The notes under the pieces: generated by a model | Seen by the model: the letters and a program-made list of their open reading frames with translations, nothing else | Told to the model about the DNA's origin: nothing | The model's database searches: none | Made by a program: the position numbers and the translations under genes | Shown here: positions 16,620-26,852 of the stretch, in pieces | Layout: each line of letters opens with the position of its first letter | How positions within the stretch are numbered: position 1 is the first letter of the stretch | Origin: Chryseobacterium sp. W4I1 | GTDB lineage: Bacteria; Bacteroidota; Bacteroidia; Flavobacteriales; Weeksellaceae | DNA length: 64,000 nt | Assembly: GCF_030816115.1 (NCBI RefSeq) | Contig: NZ_JAUSXQ010000001.1 | Location: 1,984,001 to 2,048,000 of the forward strand | Reading direction: 5' to 3'

Positions 16620-18944
16620 ATGCAAACGCACATCCTTGGCTATCCGCGCATTGGTAGCAAAAGAGAACTCAAAAAAGCCTGCGAGCAGTATTGGTCGGGC
16701 AAAACATCATTAACTGAATTACTGAAAGTTGGTAACACCATCAGCCAGCAAAACTGGAAACTGCAGCAGGAAGCGGGGATTGATCTTATTCCCTGCAACG
16801 ATTTTTCGTTTTATGATCAGGTATTGGATATGATCCTGACATTGGGAGCCATCCCTGAACGTTATCTGGAAATTGCCTCTCAAAAAGCTGAACTTGATCT
16901 TTATTTTGCCATGGCCAGAGGCTATCAGAAAGACGGGCTGGACATTACAGCAATGGAAATGACGAAATGGTTTGATACAAATTACCATTACATTGTCCCT
17001 GAATTCCAGAAGAACCAGCAGTTCAGCTTATTTTCCCAAAAGATCATCAATGAATTCATTAGTGCAAAACAAGCCGGAGTGAATGCAAAACCGGTAATTA
17101 TTGGTCCCCTTACCTATCTTTTACTTGGAAAAGAAAAAGAGGAAGGATTTGATAAACTGGACCTGATCGGGAATCTGCTTCCGGTATATATTGAAATTTT
17201 AAAAGATCTCCAAAGCCATGGTGCAGAATGGATACAGTTTGACGAGCCATTTTTAGGATTAGATCTCAGCAAAAAGGCAAAAGAAACTTATCAATCCGTT
17301 TATAAGGAACTCAGAAGAGAATTTCCAGATCTTAAATTTATTATTGCCACTTATTTTGAAGGTTTAAAAGACAATCTCTCGCTGGCTACTTCCCTTCCAG
17401 CCGATGTTTTGCATATTGATCTGGTAAGATGTCCGGAACAGCTGGATGAAATTTTGAATATTATTCCCCAAACACTGAGTCTTTCTCTAGGAATCGTAGA
17501 CGGAAGAAACATCTGGAAAAATGATTTTGAAAAATCATTGAACTTCATTGAGAAAGCAGTCAATGCTATCGGTTCTGAAAGGGTTTTCATTGCCCCTTCA
17601 TGTTCCCTGCTTCACTCCCCTTTTGATCTGGATTCAGAGAAGAATGAAGAGATCCTTTCTCCTGATATCAAGCAATGGATGGCGTTTGCCAAACAAAAGG
17701 TCTACGAAATTGTTTCTTTAAAAAAGCTGGCCTCTGGAAATGCAAATTATCCGGCTTTACAACAATTCGCTGAAAATAAAAAAGCGGTTGATACCCGGAA
17801 AACTTCACCGTTGATCCACAACCAACAGGTAAAAGACCGGGTAGATTTGACAACTGATGATGATGCACAAAGGAATAGCCCCTTCAGCAGAAGAAAAGAA
17901 GATCAGCAGAAAGTTCTGCAGCTCCCACTATTCCCGACTACAACCATCGGTTCTTTTCCACAGACTCAGGAAGTGAGAGCCTGGAGATCAAAATTCAAGA
18001 AAGGGGAACTTACCGCTGAACAGTATGATGATCTGCTTAAAAAAGAAACGGAAAGAACAATCCGTTGGCAGGAAAAGATAGGGATTGATGTATTGGTTCA
18101 CGGTGAATTTGAACGTAATGATATGGTGGAATATTTTGGTGAGCAGCTTGACGGATTTGCCTTCACTCAAAACGGTTGGGTACAAAGCTACGGAAGCCGC
18201 TGTGTGAAGCCTCCAGTGATCTATGGAGACGTTCACCGTCCGCATCCGATGACGGTTTACTGGTCTCAATATGCACAGTCTTTAACGGATCAATGGGTGA
18301 AAGGAATGCTTACTGGCCCGGTAACTATTTTGCAATGGTCATTTGTACGTGACGATCAGCCCCGTTCTGTAACCTGCAAACAGATTGCATTGGCCATCCG
18401 TGATGAAGTGAACGACCTGGAAAAGGCAGGAATCAGAATTATCCAGATTGATGAACCGGCCATCAGGGAAGGTCTTCCGCTCAGGAAAGCCGAATGGCAG
18501 GAATATCTGAAATGGGCTGTGGAGTCTTTCAGGATTTCAGCTTCCGGTGTGGAAGACACTACCCAAATCCATACCCATATGTGTTATTCCGAATTCAATG
18601 ATATTATCCAGAACATTGCCGATATGGATGCAGATGTGATCACCATAGAGTGTTCCCGAAGCCAAATGGAACTGCTTCAGGCTTTTGCAGATTTCAAATA
18701 TCCGAATGAGATCGGTCCGGGAGTCTATGATATTCATTCTCCAAGGGTTCCTTCCAAAGAAGAAATGCTTGATCTCCTGAAGAAAGCACAGGCGGTAATT
18801 CCTGCACAGCAGCTTTGGGTAAATCCTGATTGCGGATTGAAAACCAGGCATTGGGATGAAACGGAGAAAGCCCTGATTGCCATGGTGGAAGCAGCAAAAG
18901 AAGCCGCTGAGGCCTTTGATAACGAAAGAAACTTAGTCAGTTAA
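16620..18944 (+). CDS. metE: Cobalamin-independent methionine synthase
   Basis: MetE transfers a methyl group from 5-methyltetrahydropteroyl-triglutamate to homocysteine in the cytoplasm, without B12. The 774-residue protein has the family N-terminus 'MQTHILGYPRIGSKRELKKA' and the C-terminal catalytic half with 'TTTIGSFPQT'. The zinc-ligand motifs HTHMC (with 'CYSEF') and 'NPDCGLKTRHW' are present. Length is normal for MetE. The start at 16620 follows the AT-rich leader about 230 nt after the cobalamin riboswitch, which should repress it when B12 is available. A strong terminator follows. Confidence 0.97.
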   Translation: MQTHILGYPRIGSKRELKKACEQYWSGKTSLTELLKVGNTISQQNWKLQQEAGIDLIPCNDFSFYDQVLDMILTLGAIPERYLEIASQKAELDLYFAMARGYQKDGLDITAMEMTKWFDTNYHYIVPEFQKNQQFSLFSQKIINEFISAKQAGVNAKPVIIGPLTYLLLGKEKEEGFDKLDLIGNLLPVYIEILKDLQSHGAEWIQFDEPFLGLDLSKKAKETYQSVYKELRREFPDLKFIIATYFEGLKDNLSLATSLPADVLHIDLVRCPEQLDEILNIIPQTLSLSLGIVDGRNIWKNDFEKSLNFIEKAVNAIGSERVFIAPSCSLLHSPFDLDSEKNEEILSPDIKQWMAFAKQKVYEIVSLKKLASGNANYPALQQFAENKKAVDTRKTSPLIHNQQVKDRVDLTTDDDAQRNSPFSRRKEDQQKVLQLPLFPTTTIGSFPQTQEVRAWRSKFKKGELTAEQYDDLLKKETERTIRWQEKIGIDVLVHGEFERNDMVEYFGEQLDGFAFTQNGWVQSYGSRCVKPPVIYGDVHRPHPMTVYWSQYAQSLTDQWVKGMLTGPVTILQWSFVRDDQPRSVTCKQIALAIRDEVNDLEKAGIRIIQIDEPAIREGLPLRKAEWQEYLKWAVESFRISASGVEDTTQIHTHMCYSEFNDIIQNIADMDADVITIECSRSQMELLQAFADFKYPNEIGPGVYDIHSPRVPSKEEMLDLLKKAQAVIPAQQLWVNPDCGLKTRHWDETEKALIAMVEAAKEAAEAFDNERNLVS

Positions 18945-18954
18945 TATTATTCCG

Positions 18955-18984
18955 GCAGGAGTTTTTCAGCTCCTGCTTTTTATT
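18955..18984 (+). terminator. metE terminator
   Basis: GCAGGAG pairs with CTCCTGC around TTTTTCAG, followed by TTTTTATT, 10 nt after the metE stop. Confidence 0.85.
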
Positions 18985-18996
18985 CTTCTTAAAAAA

Positions 18997-19998
18997 CTAT
19001 TTCATCTTTATGACTACTTTTCCTTTTGCATGACCACTTTCTACATAACTTAATGCATCATTCGTATGTTCGAAGGAGAAAACTTTGTCGATGACAGGCT
19101 TTATTTTTTCAGCTTCTATCAACCGTGTAATTTCTGCCAGCTGCTTTCCATTGGCTCTCATAAAGAGAAAATAATAATCTATATTCTTTTTCTGAGCCCT
19201 TCTTCTAACCTTACTGCTCAACAATTTTGTAACGAGTTTTACGTACCAAGGCAAATCCAATTCGTTAGCAAATAAAGGAGTAGGCGGGCCGGAAATTGAA
19301 ATGACTTTTCCTTTTGATTTTAAGATCCCCAATGATTTTTCAAGGGTTTTATTATCCTGGCTGTTCAGCACTACATCATAATTTATCAGAACATCTTCAA
19401 AGTTCTGTGTTTTATAATCGATCAATACATCGGCACCAAGGCTTTTCAAAAGATCGAAATTTTTTTGGCTTGCAGTGGTTGCTACCGTTGCGCCTAAATA
19501 TTTTGCCAGCTGAATGGCAAAAGTTCCCACGCCACCGGACCCTGCCTGAATAAAAACTTTCTGACCGCTCTGTACATTAGATTTCTCAACCAAAGCCTGC
19601 CAGGCCGTTAAGCCTACTAACGGAACAGAAGCTGCTTCTTCCATAGTCAGATTATTCGGCTTTAAGGCAACATCCTTTTCACTGATTGAAATAAACTCTG
19701 CAAAAGTACCGATATGAAAATCCGAAGCTCTTGCATAAATTTCATCACCTGTCTTAAAGTTTTTCACTTTTGAGCCTGTTTTTCTGATGACTCCGGCTAC
19801 ATCATGTCCTAAAATAAGTGGCATTTTGTAAGGCAAAATCATTTTAAATTCACCACTTTTTATTTTAGAATCTAACTGATTGACACTCGCTGCATGAATC
19901 TCCACTAAAACTTCATCTTCTTTTACAGAAGGCTCGGGCAAATTTACCAATTGGAGTTCACCGTCTTTTTTATAACGACTAATACTGAATGCTTTCAT
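18997..19998 (-). CDS. NADP-dependent zinc-less oxidoreductase (quinone oxidoreductase-like)
   Basis: The 333-residue MDR-superfamily protein has an N-terminal GroES-like domain ('LILGHDVAGVI') and a Rossmann domain with 'VFIQAGSGGVGTFAIQLAKYLGA'. The catalytic and structural zinc cysteines of alcohol dehydrogenases are absent, which fits quinone oxidoreductase-type enzymes that reduce enones or quinones with NADPH. It lies downstream of the SDR gene, 81 nt away and on the same strand, and both are divergent from an HxlR regulator, so they probably respond to electrophile stress. Confidence 0.85.
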   Translation of the reverse strand: MKAFSISRYKKDGELQLVNLPEPSVKEDEVLVEIHAASVNQLDSKIKSGEFKMILPYKMPLILGHDVAGVIRKTGSKVKNFKTGDEIYARASDFHIGTFAEFISISEKDVALKPNNLTMEEAASVPLVGLTAWQALVEKSNVQSGQKVFIQAGSGGVGTFAIQLAKYLGATVATTASQKNFDLLKSLGADVLIDYKTQNFEDVLINYDVVLNSQDNKTLEKSLGILKSKGKVISISGPPTPLFANELDLPWYVKLVTKLLSSKVRRRAQKKNIDYYFLFMRANGKQLAEITRLIEAEKIKPVIDKVFSFEHTNDALSYVESGHAKGKVVIKMK

Positions 19999-20079
19999 AA
20001 TTTGAGTTTTATATTTAAAATAAAACTCTCCGTCAGTTAAAATCTGAGCTTTTTCGACGAAGAGTCTTTTATTTATTAT

Positions 20080-20784
20080 TTAAGCAGGTTCTTTTGCGAA
20101 AAACTGTTTGGAATCCCCCACCGGGACATCAAACTGATTTCTTTCAAGAGCCAAAAATAATTCATCAGCTACTTCAGAAGGCGGAATTCCGTTGGCACCC
20201 CCTATTTCTGCAGAAAATTCTGTATTAACCAGTGGAGGATAGACTTCATAGATATGTACATTTCCCTGATCTTCATAAGTGTCTCGTAATGCTGTCGTGT
20301 AGCCGTGTAAAGCTGCTTTGGAAGCACTATAAGTCGGCAGCATTTTGTGACTTCTAAAGACGGCAATAGATGAAATATTGACTACAGCAGCTTCTCCTTT
20401 CCCAACCAGATGAGGCAGCAGCAGTTCTGTAAAATGAATGACACTAAGATAGTTAGTATTCATTTCAAGTGCCGCTTTTTCATGTGCATTTTCAGTTCCG
20501 TTTAAAAGATAAGCAAAAGCTGCGCCTGCATTGTTGACAATGATATTTACCTCCGGGTACGTTGTTTTCAGTTCTTCTGCGATACGCAGCCTGTCTGCCT
20601 CTACAGAAAGATCACCCTGAATGGCTACGGCATCATTCAACTGTTGCAATGCGGCCTGAAGGCGTTCTTCATTTCGTCCGTTGATGATGATCTTATTTCC
20701 TTCTGCGCTTAATTTTTTAGCGATAGCTAAACCTATTCCGGCACTTCCGCCGCTTATGAATACTGTATTTCCTGTTGTTTTCAT
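20080..20784 (-). CDS. Short-chain dehydrogenase/reductase
   Basis: The 234-residue SDR has the NAD(P) motif 'ISGGSAGIGLAIAKKL', the NAG motif 'VNNAGAAF' and the catalytic Ser-Tyr-Lys set ('NISSIAV' and 'YSASKAA'). It resembles DltE-like reductases used in detoxification or lipid metabolism; the substrate is unknown. It is divergent from the HxlR regulator at 20984 across a 199-bp gap containing a candidate operator. Confidence 0.85.
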   Translation of the reverse strand: MKTTGNTVFISGGSAGIGLAIAKKLSAEGNKIIINGRNEERLQAALQQLNDAVAIQGDLSVEADRLRIAEELKTTYPEVNIIVNNAGAAFAYLLNGTENAHEKAALEMNTNYLSVIHFTELLLPHLVGKGEAAVVNISSIAVFRSHKMLPTYSASKAALHGYTTALRDTYEDQGNVHIYEVYPPLVNTEFSAEIGGANGIPPSEVADELFLALERNQFDVPVGDSKQFFAKEPA

Positions 20785-20932
20785 ATTTGAATATTTAAAA
20801 ATTGTCCGTTATTATTATACGGTTGTTTATTTAAGAATTTGTAATGCAATATGAGTTAAAAAGAATGTTTTCTATTGTATTTTAAATTTAATGTGGTAAA
20901 TTCGCTTGCGTTTTACAAGTGCAAATCTACAC

Positions 20933-20957
20933 AATTACTTTTAAAATGCAAGTAATT
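20933..20957. promoter_or_regulatory. Putative HxlR operator
   Basis: AATTACTT and AAGTAATT form an inverted repeat with a 9-nt spacer, 26 nt before the HxlR ATG. Its TACT/AGTA cores fit binding sites known for other HxlR-type regulators. Confidence 0.5.
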
Positions 20958-20983
20958 ATTTTTAATTATTAAAATTTATTTTT

Positions 20984-21400
20984 ATGTCAGCTTTAAAAAA
21001 GAGATCAGACTGCCCTATCAGCTGCTCCTTAGATGTATGGGGAGACAAATGGTCATTGCTTATAGTAAGAGATCTTATGTTTTCCAAGCAGTGTACTTAC
21101 GGAGATTTTCTAAAATCCGAAGAGAAGATAGCTACGAATATTCTGGCTTCACGTCTTCTGATGCTGGAAGAAAACGGCATTATTACCAAACAGAACCATC
21201 CGGACAGTAAGGCTAAAGTATTATATAAACTTACCCGAAAAGGTATTGATCTGCTTCCTGTACTCATTGAAATCAATCTCTGGGCTGAAAAATACTCTGA
21301 TATTCCAGAAACTCAGAAGTTGATTTTAAAAGAAGTAAAGAAGGATAAAGAAGTCTATATAAAGAGTCAGATTGAGGAACTGAGCAAAGAAATTATTTAA
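20984..21400 (+). CDS. HxlR family transcriptional regulator
   Basis: The 138-residue winged-helix protein has the HxlR hallmarks 'CPISCSLDVWGDKWSLLIVRDLMF' region (with Cys 10 and 14), 'ILASRLLMLEENGII' and 'YKLTRKGIDLLPVL'. Members often sense electrophiles or redox state through cysteines. It is divergent from the SDR-oxidoreductase unit and probably represses it. Confidence 0.9.
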   Translation: MSALKKRSDCPISCSLDVWGDKWSLLIVRDLMFSKQCTYGDFLKSEEKIATNILASRLLMLEENGIITKQNHPDSKAKVLYKLTRKGIDLLPVLIEINLWAEKYSDIPETQKLILKEVKKDKEVYIKSQIEELSKEII

Positions 21401-21522
21401 AATTCCAATTATTTTATGGGCCCAACTTTTCAATTAATCAGACTTCAAATTGGAATTGTAAAATATTTTTCAACGAAATAAATTAATAATGAATAAGTTA
21501 TGATTTTTTCAATTTAAAAGCT

Positions 21523-21530
21523 TAATTTTG
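21523..21530 (+). promoter_or_regulatory. -7 promoter element of the KTSC gene
   Basis: TAATTTTG matches TAnnTTTG, 32 nt upstream of the ATG at 21563. A T-rich run at 21503-21510 lies in the -33 region. Confidence 0.5.
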
Positions 21531-21562
21531 CACCCCGAAATAAGGATCATAAATATCTACAT

Positions 21563-22009
21563 ATGAAAAGACTTGGTGAACATAGAAAGCTTCTAGGGGT
21601 TGATAAGACCGCTACTTTAAAAGAATTAAAAACGATTTACAGAAATACGATGAAAGATTCGCATCCTGATAAATTTATTAATGACGAAGCGGGTAAGCTG
21701 GAAGCAGAAGAAAAAAGCAAGGCAGTGATTGAAGCGTACCACTTTCTGGTAAGCATCAACGAAGAAACACAGGAAAAATATAAGGAAGAATATACTGAAA
21801 CGATCACAAAATCTAATATTCAGGATTTTTATCTTGAAAAAGCAATTTTGAAAGTTCAGCACCTGAACGGAAATATGTATGAATATATTGGCGTTCCAAG
21901 AAATACCTATATTAAGATGGTCAATTCTGATTCGCCAAGCCGTTTTGCAAGAAGACACATTTATGGAAATTTCATCTACAGAAAGGCTGGTGAGGTAATG
22001 GCAGATTAG
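21563..22009 (+). CDS. J-domain and KTSC domain protein
   Basis: The 148-residue protein has an N-terminal DnaJ-like J-domain (residues about 5-72) with the HPD tripeptide in 'DSHPDKF'. Its C-terminal 60 residues are a KTSC domain ending 'YIGVPRNTYIKMVNSDSPSR' and 'FARRHIYGNFIYRK'. KTSC domains are often fused to lysyl-tRNA synthetase-like or J-domain proteins and may bind RNA. Here it could link an Hsp70 chaperone to a nucleic-acid or translation substrate; this is inference. Confidence 0.85.
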   Translation: MKRLGEHRKLLGVDKTATLKELKTIYRNTMKDSHPDKFINDEAGKLEAEEKSKAVIEAYHFLVSINEETQEKYKEEYTETITKSNIQDFYLEKAILKVQHLNGNMYEYIGVPRNTYIKMVNSDSPSRFARRHIYGNFIYRKAGEVMAD

Positions 22010-22034
22010 TCTATTTCATAAAAAAATAAATATA

Positions 22035-22066
22035 AGCTTTCGGTTCATCCGGAAGCTTTTTTATTT
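22035..22066 (+). terminator. Terminator of the KTSC gene
   Basis: AGCTTTCGG pairs with CCGGAAGCT (one wobble) around TTCAT, followed by TTTTTATTTT. Confidence 0.8.
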
Positions 22067-22099
22067 TCAGGAAGCATAGAGACCTATTTAATACTAAAA

Positions 22100-22119
22100 T
22101 GCATCAGTCTTCTGATGCA
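22100..22119. terminator. Second hairpin, possibly serving the minus-strand oxidoreductase
   Basis: TGCATCAG pairs with CTGATGCA around TCTT. It lies 46 nt past the stop of the minus-strand gene at 22165. The T-tracts are weak in both directions, so the call is tentative. Confidence 0.5.
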
Positions 22120-22164
22120 CTTTTTGGTTGATTTATATCTACAAAATGGAAAAAGATTTTCAGT

Positions 22165-23112
22165 TTATAGAGTTACCACTATTTTACCTACTACCCTTTT
22201 GGTTTCCATTTCCAGATGGGCTTTGGGCATTTCCTCAAAGGGAAAAGTCTGATGAATATGGGGAATAAGGGATTTATTTTCAAGTAAGCCTGCAATGGCC
22301 TGAATCGTTTCTTTTTTAGAGGCCACCATCATGAATTCAATATTTACATTCTGTTTTTCCGCTTTATCCTGAATGTTTTGAGGAATTTCAGGTGAAGGTA
22401 ATGTGACAATGATTCCTCCGGACCGTACCACATCAATTGAGTTCAGCAGTGTTTCTCCCTGAATGTTATCGATAACAATATCAATATCTCCTGCAATATC
22501 CAGACTGTGTTTTTGGGTATAATCAATATGCTCATTCGCCCCAATCGACAGAACAAATTCCTTATTATTTGCAGAGGACGTTCCGAATACGTAAGCTCCA
22601 AAATATTTAGCGATCTGGACCGCAAAATGACCAACTCCTCCTGACGCGGCATGAATCAGAACCCTGTCATTTTTTTTGATTTTAGCAACATCCACTAAAG
22701 CCTGATAAGCTGTTACCGCTGCTAAGGTGGCCGCCGCAGCCTCTTCAAATGTATGATGTTCAGGAATCAGTGCCAGATGACTTGCAGGAGCAGCCGTATA
22801 TTCTGCATAGGCTTTTCCGTTCCCGAAAAAGTTGACCATTCCAAAAACCCGGTCTCCAACTTTAAAACCGGTTACTTCTTCTCCTATTTCACTCACTTCT
22901 CCTGCCATATCCCAGCCCAAGATTACCGGCCTTATATCACCATATATCCAATTAAGCACATGATCATACGCTCTGGCGTTTACATCAACCGGATTGATAC
23001 TTATTGCTTTTACCTTTACCAATACTTCATTACTTTTTATTTGAGGTTTTTGTGTATCAGTTAACTGAAGCTTATCAACGCCTCCGGTTTCATTTAAAAT
23101 AATTGTTTTCAT
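22165..23112 (-). CDS. NADP-dependent oxidoreductase (quinone oxidoreductase-like)
   Basis: The 315-residue MDR protein has the GroES-like region ('VILGWDMAGEVSEIG') and the cofactor motif 'VLIHAASGGVGHFAVQIAKYFGA'. It lacks zinc-binding cysteines. It resembles the oxidoreductase at 18997-19998 and, like it, is divergent from an HxlR regulator. A detoxifying reductase for quinones or enones is the likely role. Confidence 0.85.
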   Translation of the reverse strand: MKTIILNETGGVDKLQLTDTQKPQIKSNEVLVKVKAISINPVDVNARAYDHVLNWIYGDIRPVILGWDMAGEVSEIGEEVTGFKVGDRVFGMVNFFGNGKAYAEYTAAPASHLALIPEHHTFEEAAAATLAAVTAYQALVDVAKIKKNDRVLIHAASGGVGHFAVQIAKYFGAYVFGTSSANNKEFVLSIGANEHIDYTQKHSLDIAGDIDIVIDNIQGETLLNSIDVVRSGGIIVTLPSPEIPQNIQDKAEKQNVNIEFMMVASKKETIQAIAGLLENKSLIPHIHQTFPFEEMPKAHLEMETKRVVGKIVVTL

Positions 23113-23190
23113 TATATTTTTACTTTAAGTTCAAAACAAAAGTAAATTAATGCTATATTACAGACAAGTATGCACTTTTTTGTACTCTAC

Positions 23191-23203
23191 ATACTAAAAG
23201 TAT
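23191..23203. promoter_or_regulatory. Putative HxlR operator
   Basis: ATACT-AAA-AGTAT forms a short palindrome 39 nt before the HxlR ATG, surrounded by further TACT-like halves. The TACT/AGTA core recurs at the first HxlR gene (20933-20957). Confidence 0.45.
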
Positions 23204-23242
23204 ACTATTGCTGATTATCAAAGTTTTAATTTTAATAAAATC

Positions 23243-23590
23243 ATGAAAAAATATTTAAATAACGAAGCTTCCTGCCCTGTAGACTATGCATTCAGAAGAA
23301 TTGGCGGAAAATATAAAGGACGAATATTGTGGTATCTGCATGTAAAAACGATTATGCGGTATGGCGAATTACGGAAAACGCTTACCGATATTACCCCTAA
23401 AATGCTTACCCAGACTTTGCGTGAGCTGGAAGATGACAGTCTTGTCAACAGAAAAGTATATCATGAAGTGCCTCCGAAAGTAGAATATTCATTAACCGAA
23501 GCCGGACAACAGCTCATCCCTTTCATAGACTATTTACGGATTTGGGGAAATGAACAAATAGAGAAGCAAAAAGTAAAACAGACTGTATAA
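23243..23590 (+). CDS. HxlR family transcriptional regulator
   Basis: The 115-residue protein shows the HxlR pattern: a Cys near the N-terminus ('SCPVDYAFRRIGGKYKGRIL'), 'RYGELRKTLTDITPKMLTQTLREL' as the recognition region and 'YSLTEAGQQLIPF' as the wing. It is divergent from the oxidoreductase at 22165-23112 and probably represses it. Confidence 0.9.
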   Translation: MKKYLNNEASCPVDYAFRRIGGKYKGRILWYLHVKTIMRYGELRKTLTDITPKMLTQTLRELEDDSLVNRKVYHEVPPKVEYSLTEAGQQLIPFIDYLRIWGNEQIEKQKVKQTV

Positions 23591-23602
23591 TATTCTAAAT
23601 TA

Positions 23603-23633
23603 AAAAGCGCATCAGAGTTTCTGATGCGCTTTT
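23603..23633. terminator. Bidirectional terminator between HxlR and the RND operon
   Basis: AAAAGCGCATCAGA pairs with TCTGATGCGCTTTT around GTT. The run of A and T on either side works in both directions, serving the HxlR gene and the efflux operon. Confidence 0.8.
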
Positions 23634-23655
23634 AGGTTAATTAAGGTTGATTATT

Positions 23656-26600
23656 TTAGTCTATGTGTTTCGGAGTATATCCGTCTTCACTTAGTTCTTT
23701 GTGTACATAATCTGCTTTCATTTCAGATTCATAATCTACTTTCTCACCTTTGCCCATTCTTCTTAGAATTGAATCAAATAGCGAATATACTACCGGTACA
23801 ATGATTAGCGTCAGGAATAATGATGATGTCAAACCACCAATAATTACCCAGGCCAGTCCGTTGTTCATCTCCGCTCCTGCTCCTTTTGCAATCGCAATTG
23901 GGATCATACCGAAGATCATCGCAATCGTTGTCATCAAAATCGGACGAAGACGGGCATGGTTGGCCTGAATCAAAGCGTCATGCGTATTGGCACCTGCTGC
24001 TTTTCTCATATTCGCAAAGTCGACAATCATAATCGCGTTCTTCGCTACCAAACCAATCAACATGATCATTCCCAGCATCGTAAAGATGTTCAGTGAGTTT
24101 CCGGTGATGGCAAGAATTACCATTACCCCGATCAATGCCAGAGGGATGGAGAACAATACCACAAACGGATAAACAAATGAATCATATAGTGAAACCATTA
24201 CCAGGTACACCAATACAATAGCAGCCATCAATGCAATTCCCAGGGTACCGAAACCTTCGGTCTGGTTTTCCATATCCCCGCTCCAGATATAGCTTACTCC
24301 TGCAGGTTTGGTCTTTTCGTTATCCATGAACTGAGCAGCCCATTCGTTGGCAACATCTCCTACCGGACGACCTACTACTTTAGATTTTACCTTTACAGAA
24401 GGCGCTTTATCTCTACGTTCCAATAAACTTGGTCCTGAACCCATTTTTACATCTGCAAACTGGCTAAGTCTGATCTGCTCACCCTGAGGATTGGTAAACA
24501 TCAGGTTTCTTACATCATCAATCGACTGTCTGTTGGCATCACCAAAACGGATGTTGATATCATATTCATACTCTCCGGCTCTGAATTTTCCATCTGTATT
24601 TCCACTGAATGCAGTTTGCATCGTTTGACCTACACTGGAAAGATTTAAGCCTAAAGAAGCCATTTTATCTCTGTCGATATTTACCTGAACTTCCGGACTT
24701 CCAGAATCGGTTGATAATTCTGCATCTACAGAACCAGGAACTTTTTTAAGCAATTCAAGGATTCTGTTTGCTTCCTTATTCGCTGTTTCGTTATCCTGCG
24801 CTGTTACAACCATTTCAATTGGCGCATTATCTGCCCCCATTAATCCGATTGGTGCTGTTTTAAACTCAACTCCGGTGAATTTTTCTTCTAACGCTCTTTT
24901 TATTTTAGCAGACTTGATATCTGTACTTTCATTACGCTCAGATTTATCTACCAGGATCACCTGGATTTCTGACTGATACAAAGTTGCCTGCGCTCCACCA
25001 AAACCTGATGACTGCTGACCCACCGTCGTGATCATATCTACTACATCCTTATCATTTCTAAGGTATTTTTCAACCGCTAATGTCACCTGATTCGTTTTTT
25101 CAACAGAAGCATCTTTTGGTAATTCCATCTGAACAAGGAACTGCCCTCTGTCCATTTTAGGGAAGAATTCACCACCGATAAATCCAAAAGCAACCAACAT
25201 AAATGAAGAGATCAGGATAATGAATGTTACAATCACAGTCATTACTCTTCTTAAGGTTGATTTTAAAGCCCATTCCAAAATTCCTGTGATCCAGTGTGTG
25301 AATTTCTCCAATTGTTTTTCAAACCAAAGGATAAATTTCTCGAAAGGATTTTTTCCTGTTAAATGTACTAACTTTCCAAATCTTGATGATAACCAAGGAA
25401 TAATCGTAAATGATGCCAATAAAGAGAACATCGTTGCAATAACCACTGTAACACAGAACTGTGCCAGGATATCAGCTACCAACCCCGAACTCATTGCAAT
25501 ATCGGTAAGAATACCACCACGATTACCAGGGTAATAGCCGTTACCGTAAATCCAATCTCTGAAGCACCGTCGTAGGCTGCACGAATTCTGCTTTTCCCCA
25601 TCTCCATGTGACGGTAAACGTTCTCCAAAACCACAATGGCATCATCCACAAGAATACCTACTACCAATGACAGTCCTAATAAACTCATTAAGTTTAAGGT
25701 ATATCCCATCAGGTACATTCCGATTACCGTTGCAATCAATGACATCGGAATAGAAACCATTACAATGAATGCGTTTCTGATGTTATGAAGGAACAATAAC
25801 ATAACTACCGCTACCAGGATAATCGCTAAGAATAAATCGAATATTACGTGGTCTGCTGCTTCAAGTGTAAAGTCTGTTGTATCATCTACAATATTGATTT
25901 TAACTCCCTGAGTTTTATAATTGTCCTGAACCTGAGCAATTGTTTTCTGAATTGCTTCCGAAACCGAAACTGCATTGGCATCAGACTGTTTTTTTACCTG
26001 AAGTAAAATGGTCGCATTCTGGTTGTATCTTGCTACTTTCTCTACATCTTTCTGGGTATCAAAAACTGTGGCAATATCGGAAAGACGAACCTGTGCCCCG
26101 TTTTTATTGGAAACTACCAGATTGTTCATTTCTTGTACACTTCTATACTTTCCTGAAAGTCTGATGGTAGATCTTGAAGTTCTTGTTTTAAGCGCACCTG
26201 TAGGGAAATCTAAGTTGGAAGAAAGGATCGCCTGCTGTACATCTCCAATGGAAAGTCCGTAACCCTGCAATTTCTTTTCATCTAAACTTACCTGAATTTC
26301 TCTTTCCTGCCCACCTACAAGATCAACCTGAGCAACTCCGTTTACACGGGAAAAAATAGGCTCTATTTTTTTATCTAAAAGGTCATAAAGATCCTTGTTA
26401 TTCAGTTTATCACTGGAAATACTCAACGTCATGATCGGGAGATCATCTAATGAGAACTTCTGTAATGAAGGTGGATCTGCATCATCAGGAAGGTCTGCCA
26501 GAATAGCATTTACTTTTCTCTGTGCATCATTCAAAGCATAATTTACATCAGCTCCTGTGTTCAGCTGAACCATAATTACTGATAAACTTTCGTAAGAAGA

Positions 26601-26846
26601 TGATTCTACTTTTTTTACGTTTTCCAAAGAACCTACGGCATCTTCAATCTTACGTGTCACCGAAGTTTCCACCTCTGCAGGCGAAGCTCCCGGATACACC
26701 GTAGAAATGGTTACCATATTGGTTTCAAATTTCGGAATCAATTCATACCCCATCATGGAGTAGCTTAATAAACCTCCCAATGTAAGGATCGTAAACAATA
26801 CGATGACAAGGGACGGCCTTTTAATGGATATTTCTGCTAACTTCAT
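23656..26846 (-). pseudogene. RND efflux permease, split by a 2-nt frameshift
   Basis: The first part (26846-25491, 451 residues) begins 'MKLAEISIKRPSLVIVLF' and ends right after 'ITLVIVVVFLPI'. The second (25494-23656, 612 residues) begins 'MSSGLVADILAQFC' and includes 'GGEFFPKMDRGQF' and the final transmembrane helices. Together they make 1063 residues, the normal AcrB/MexB-type length. At the join the coding strand has CCGATATTGCAATGAG where one AT less would restore 'LPIAMSSG'. The stop TGA and the second ATG overlap (ATGA), so reinitiation could still make a two-part pump. It is the last gene of the TolC-adaptor-RND operon. Confidence 0.8.
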
Positions 26847-26852
26847 CTGCTC

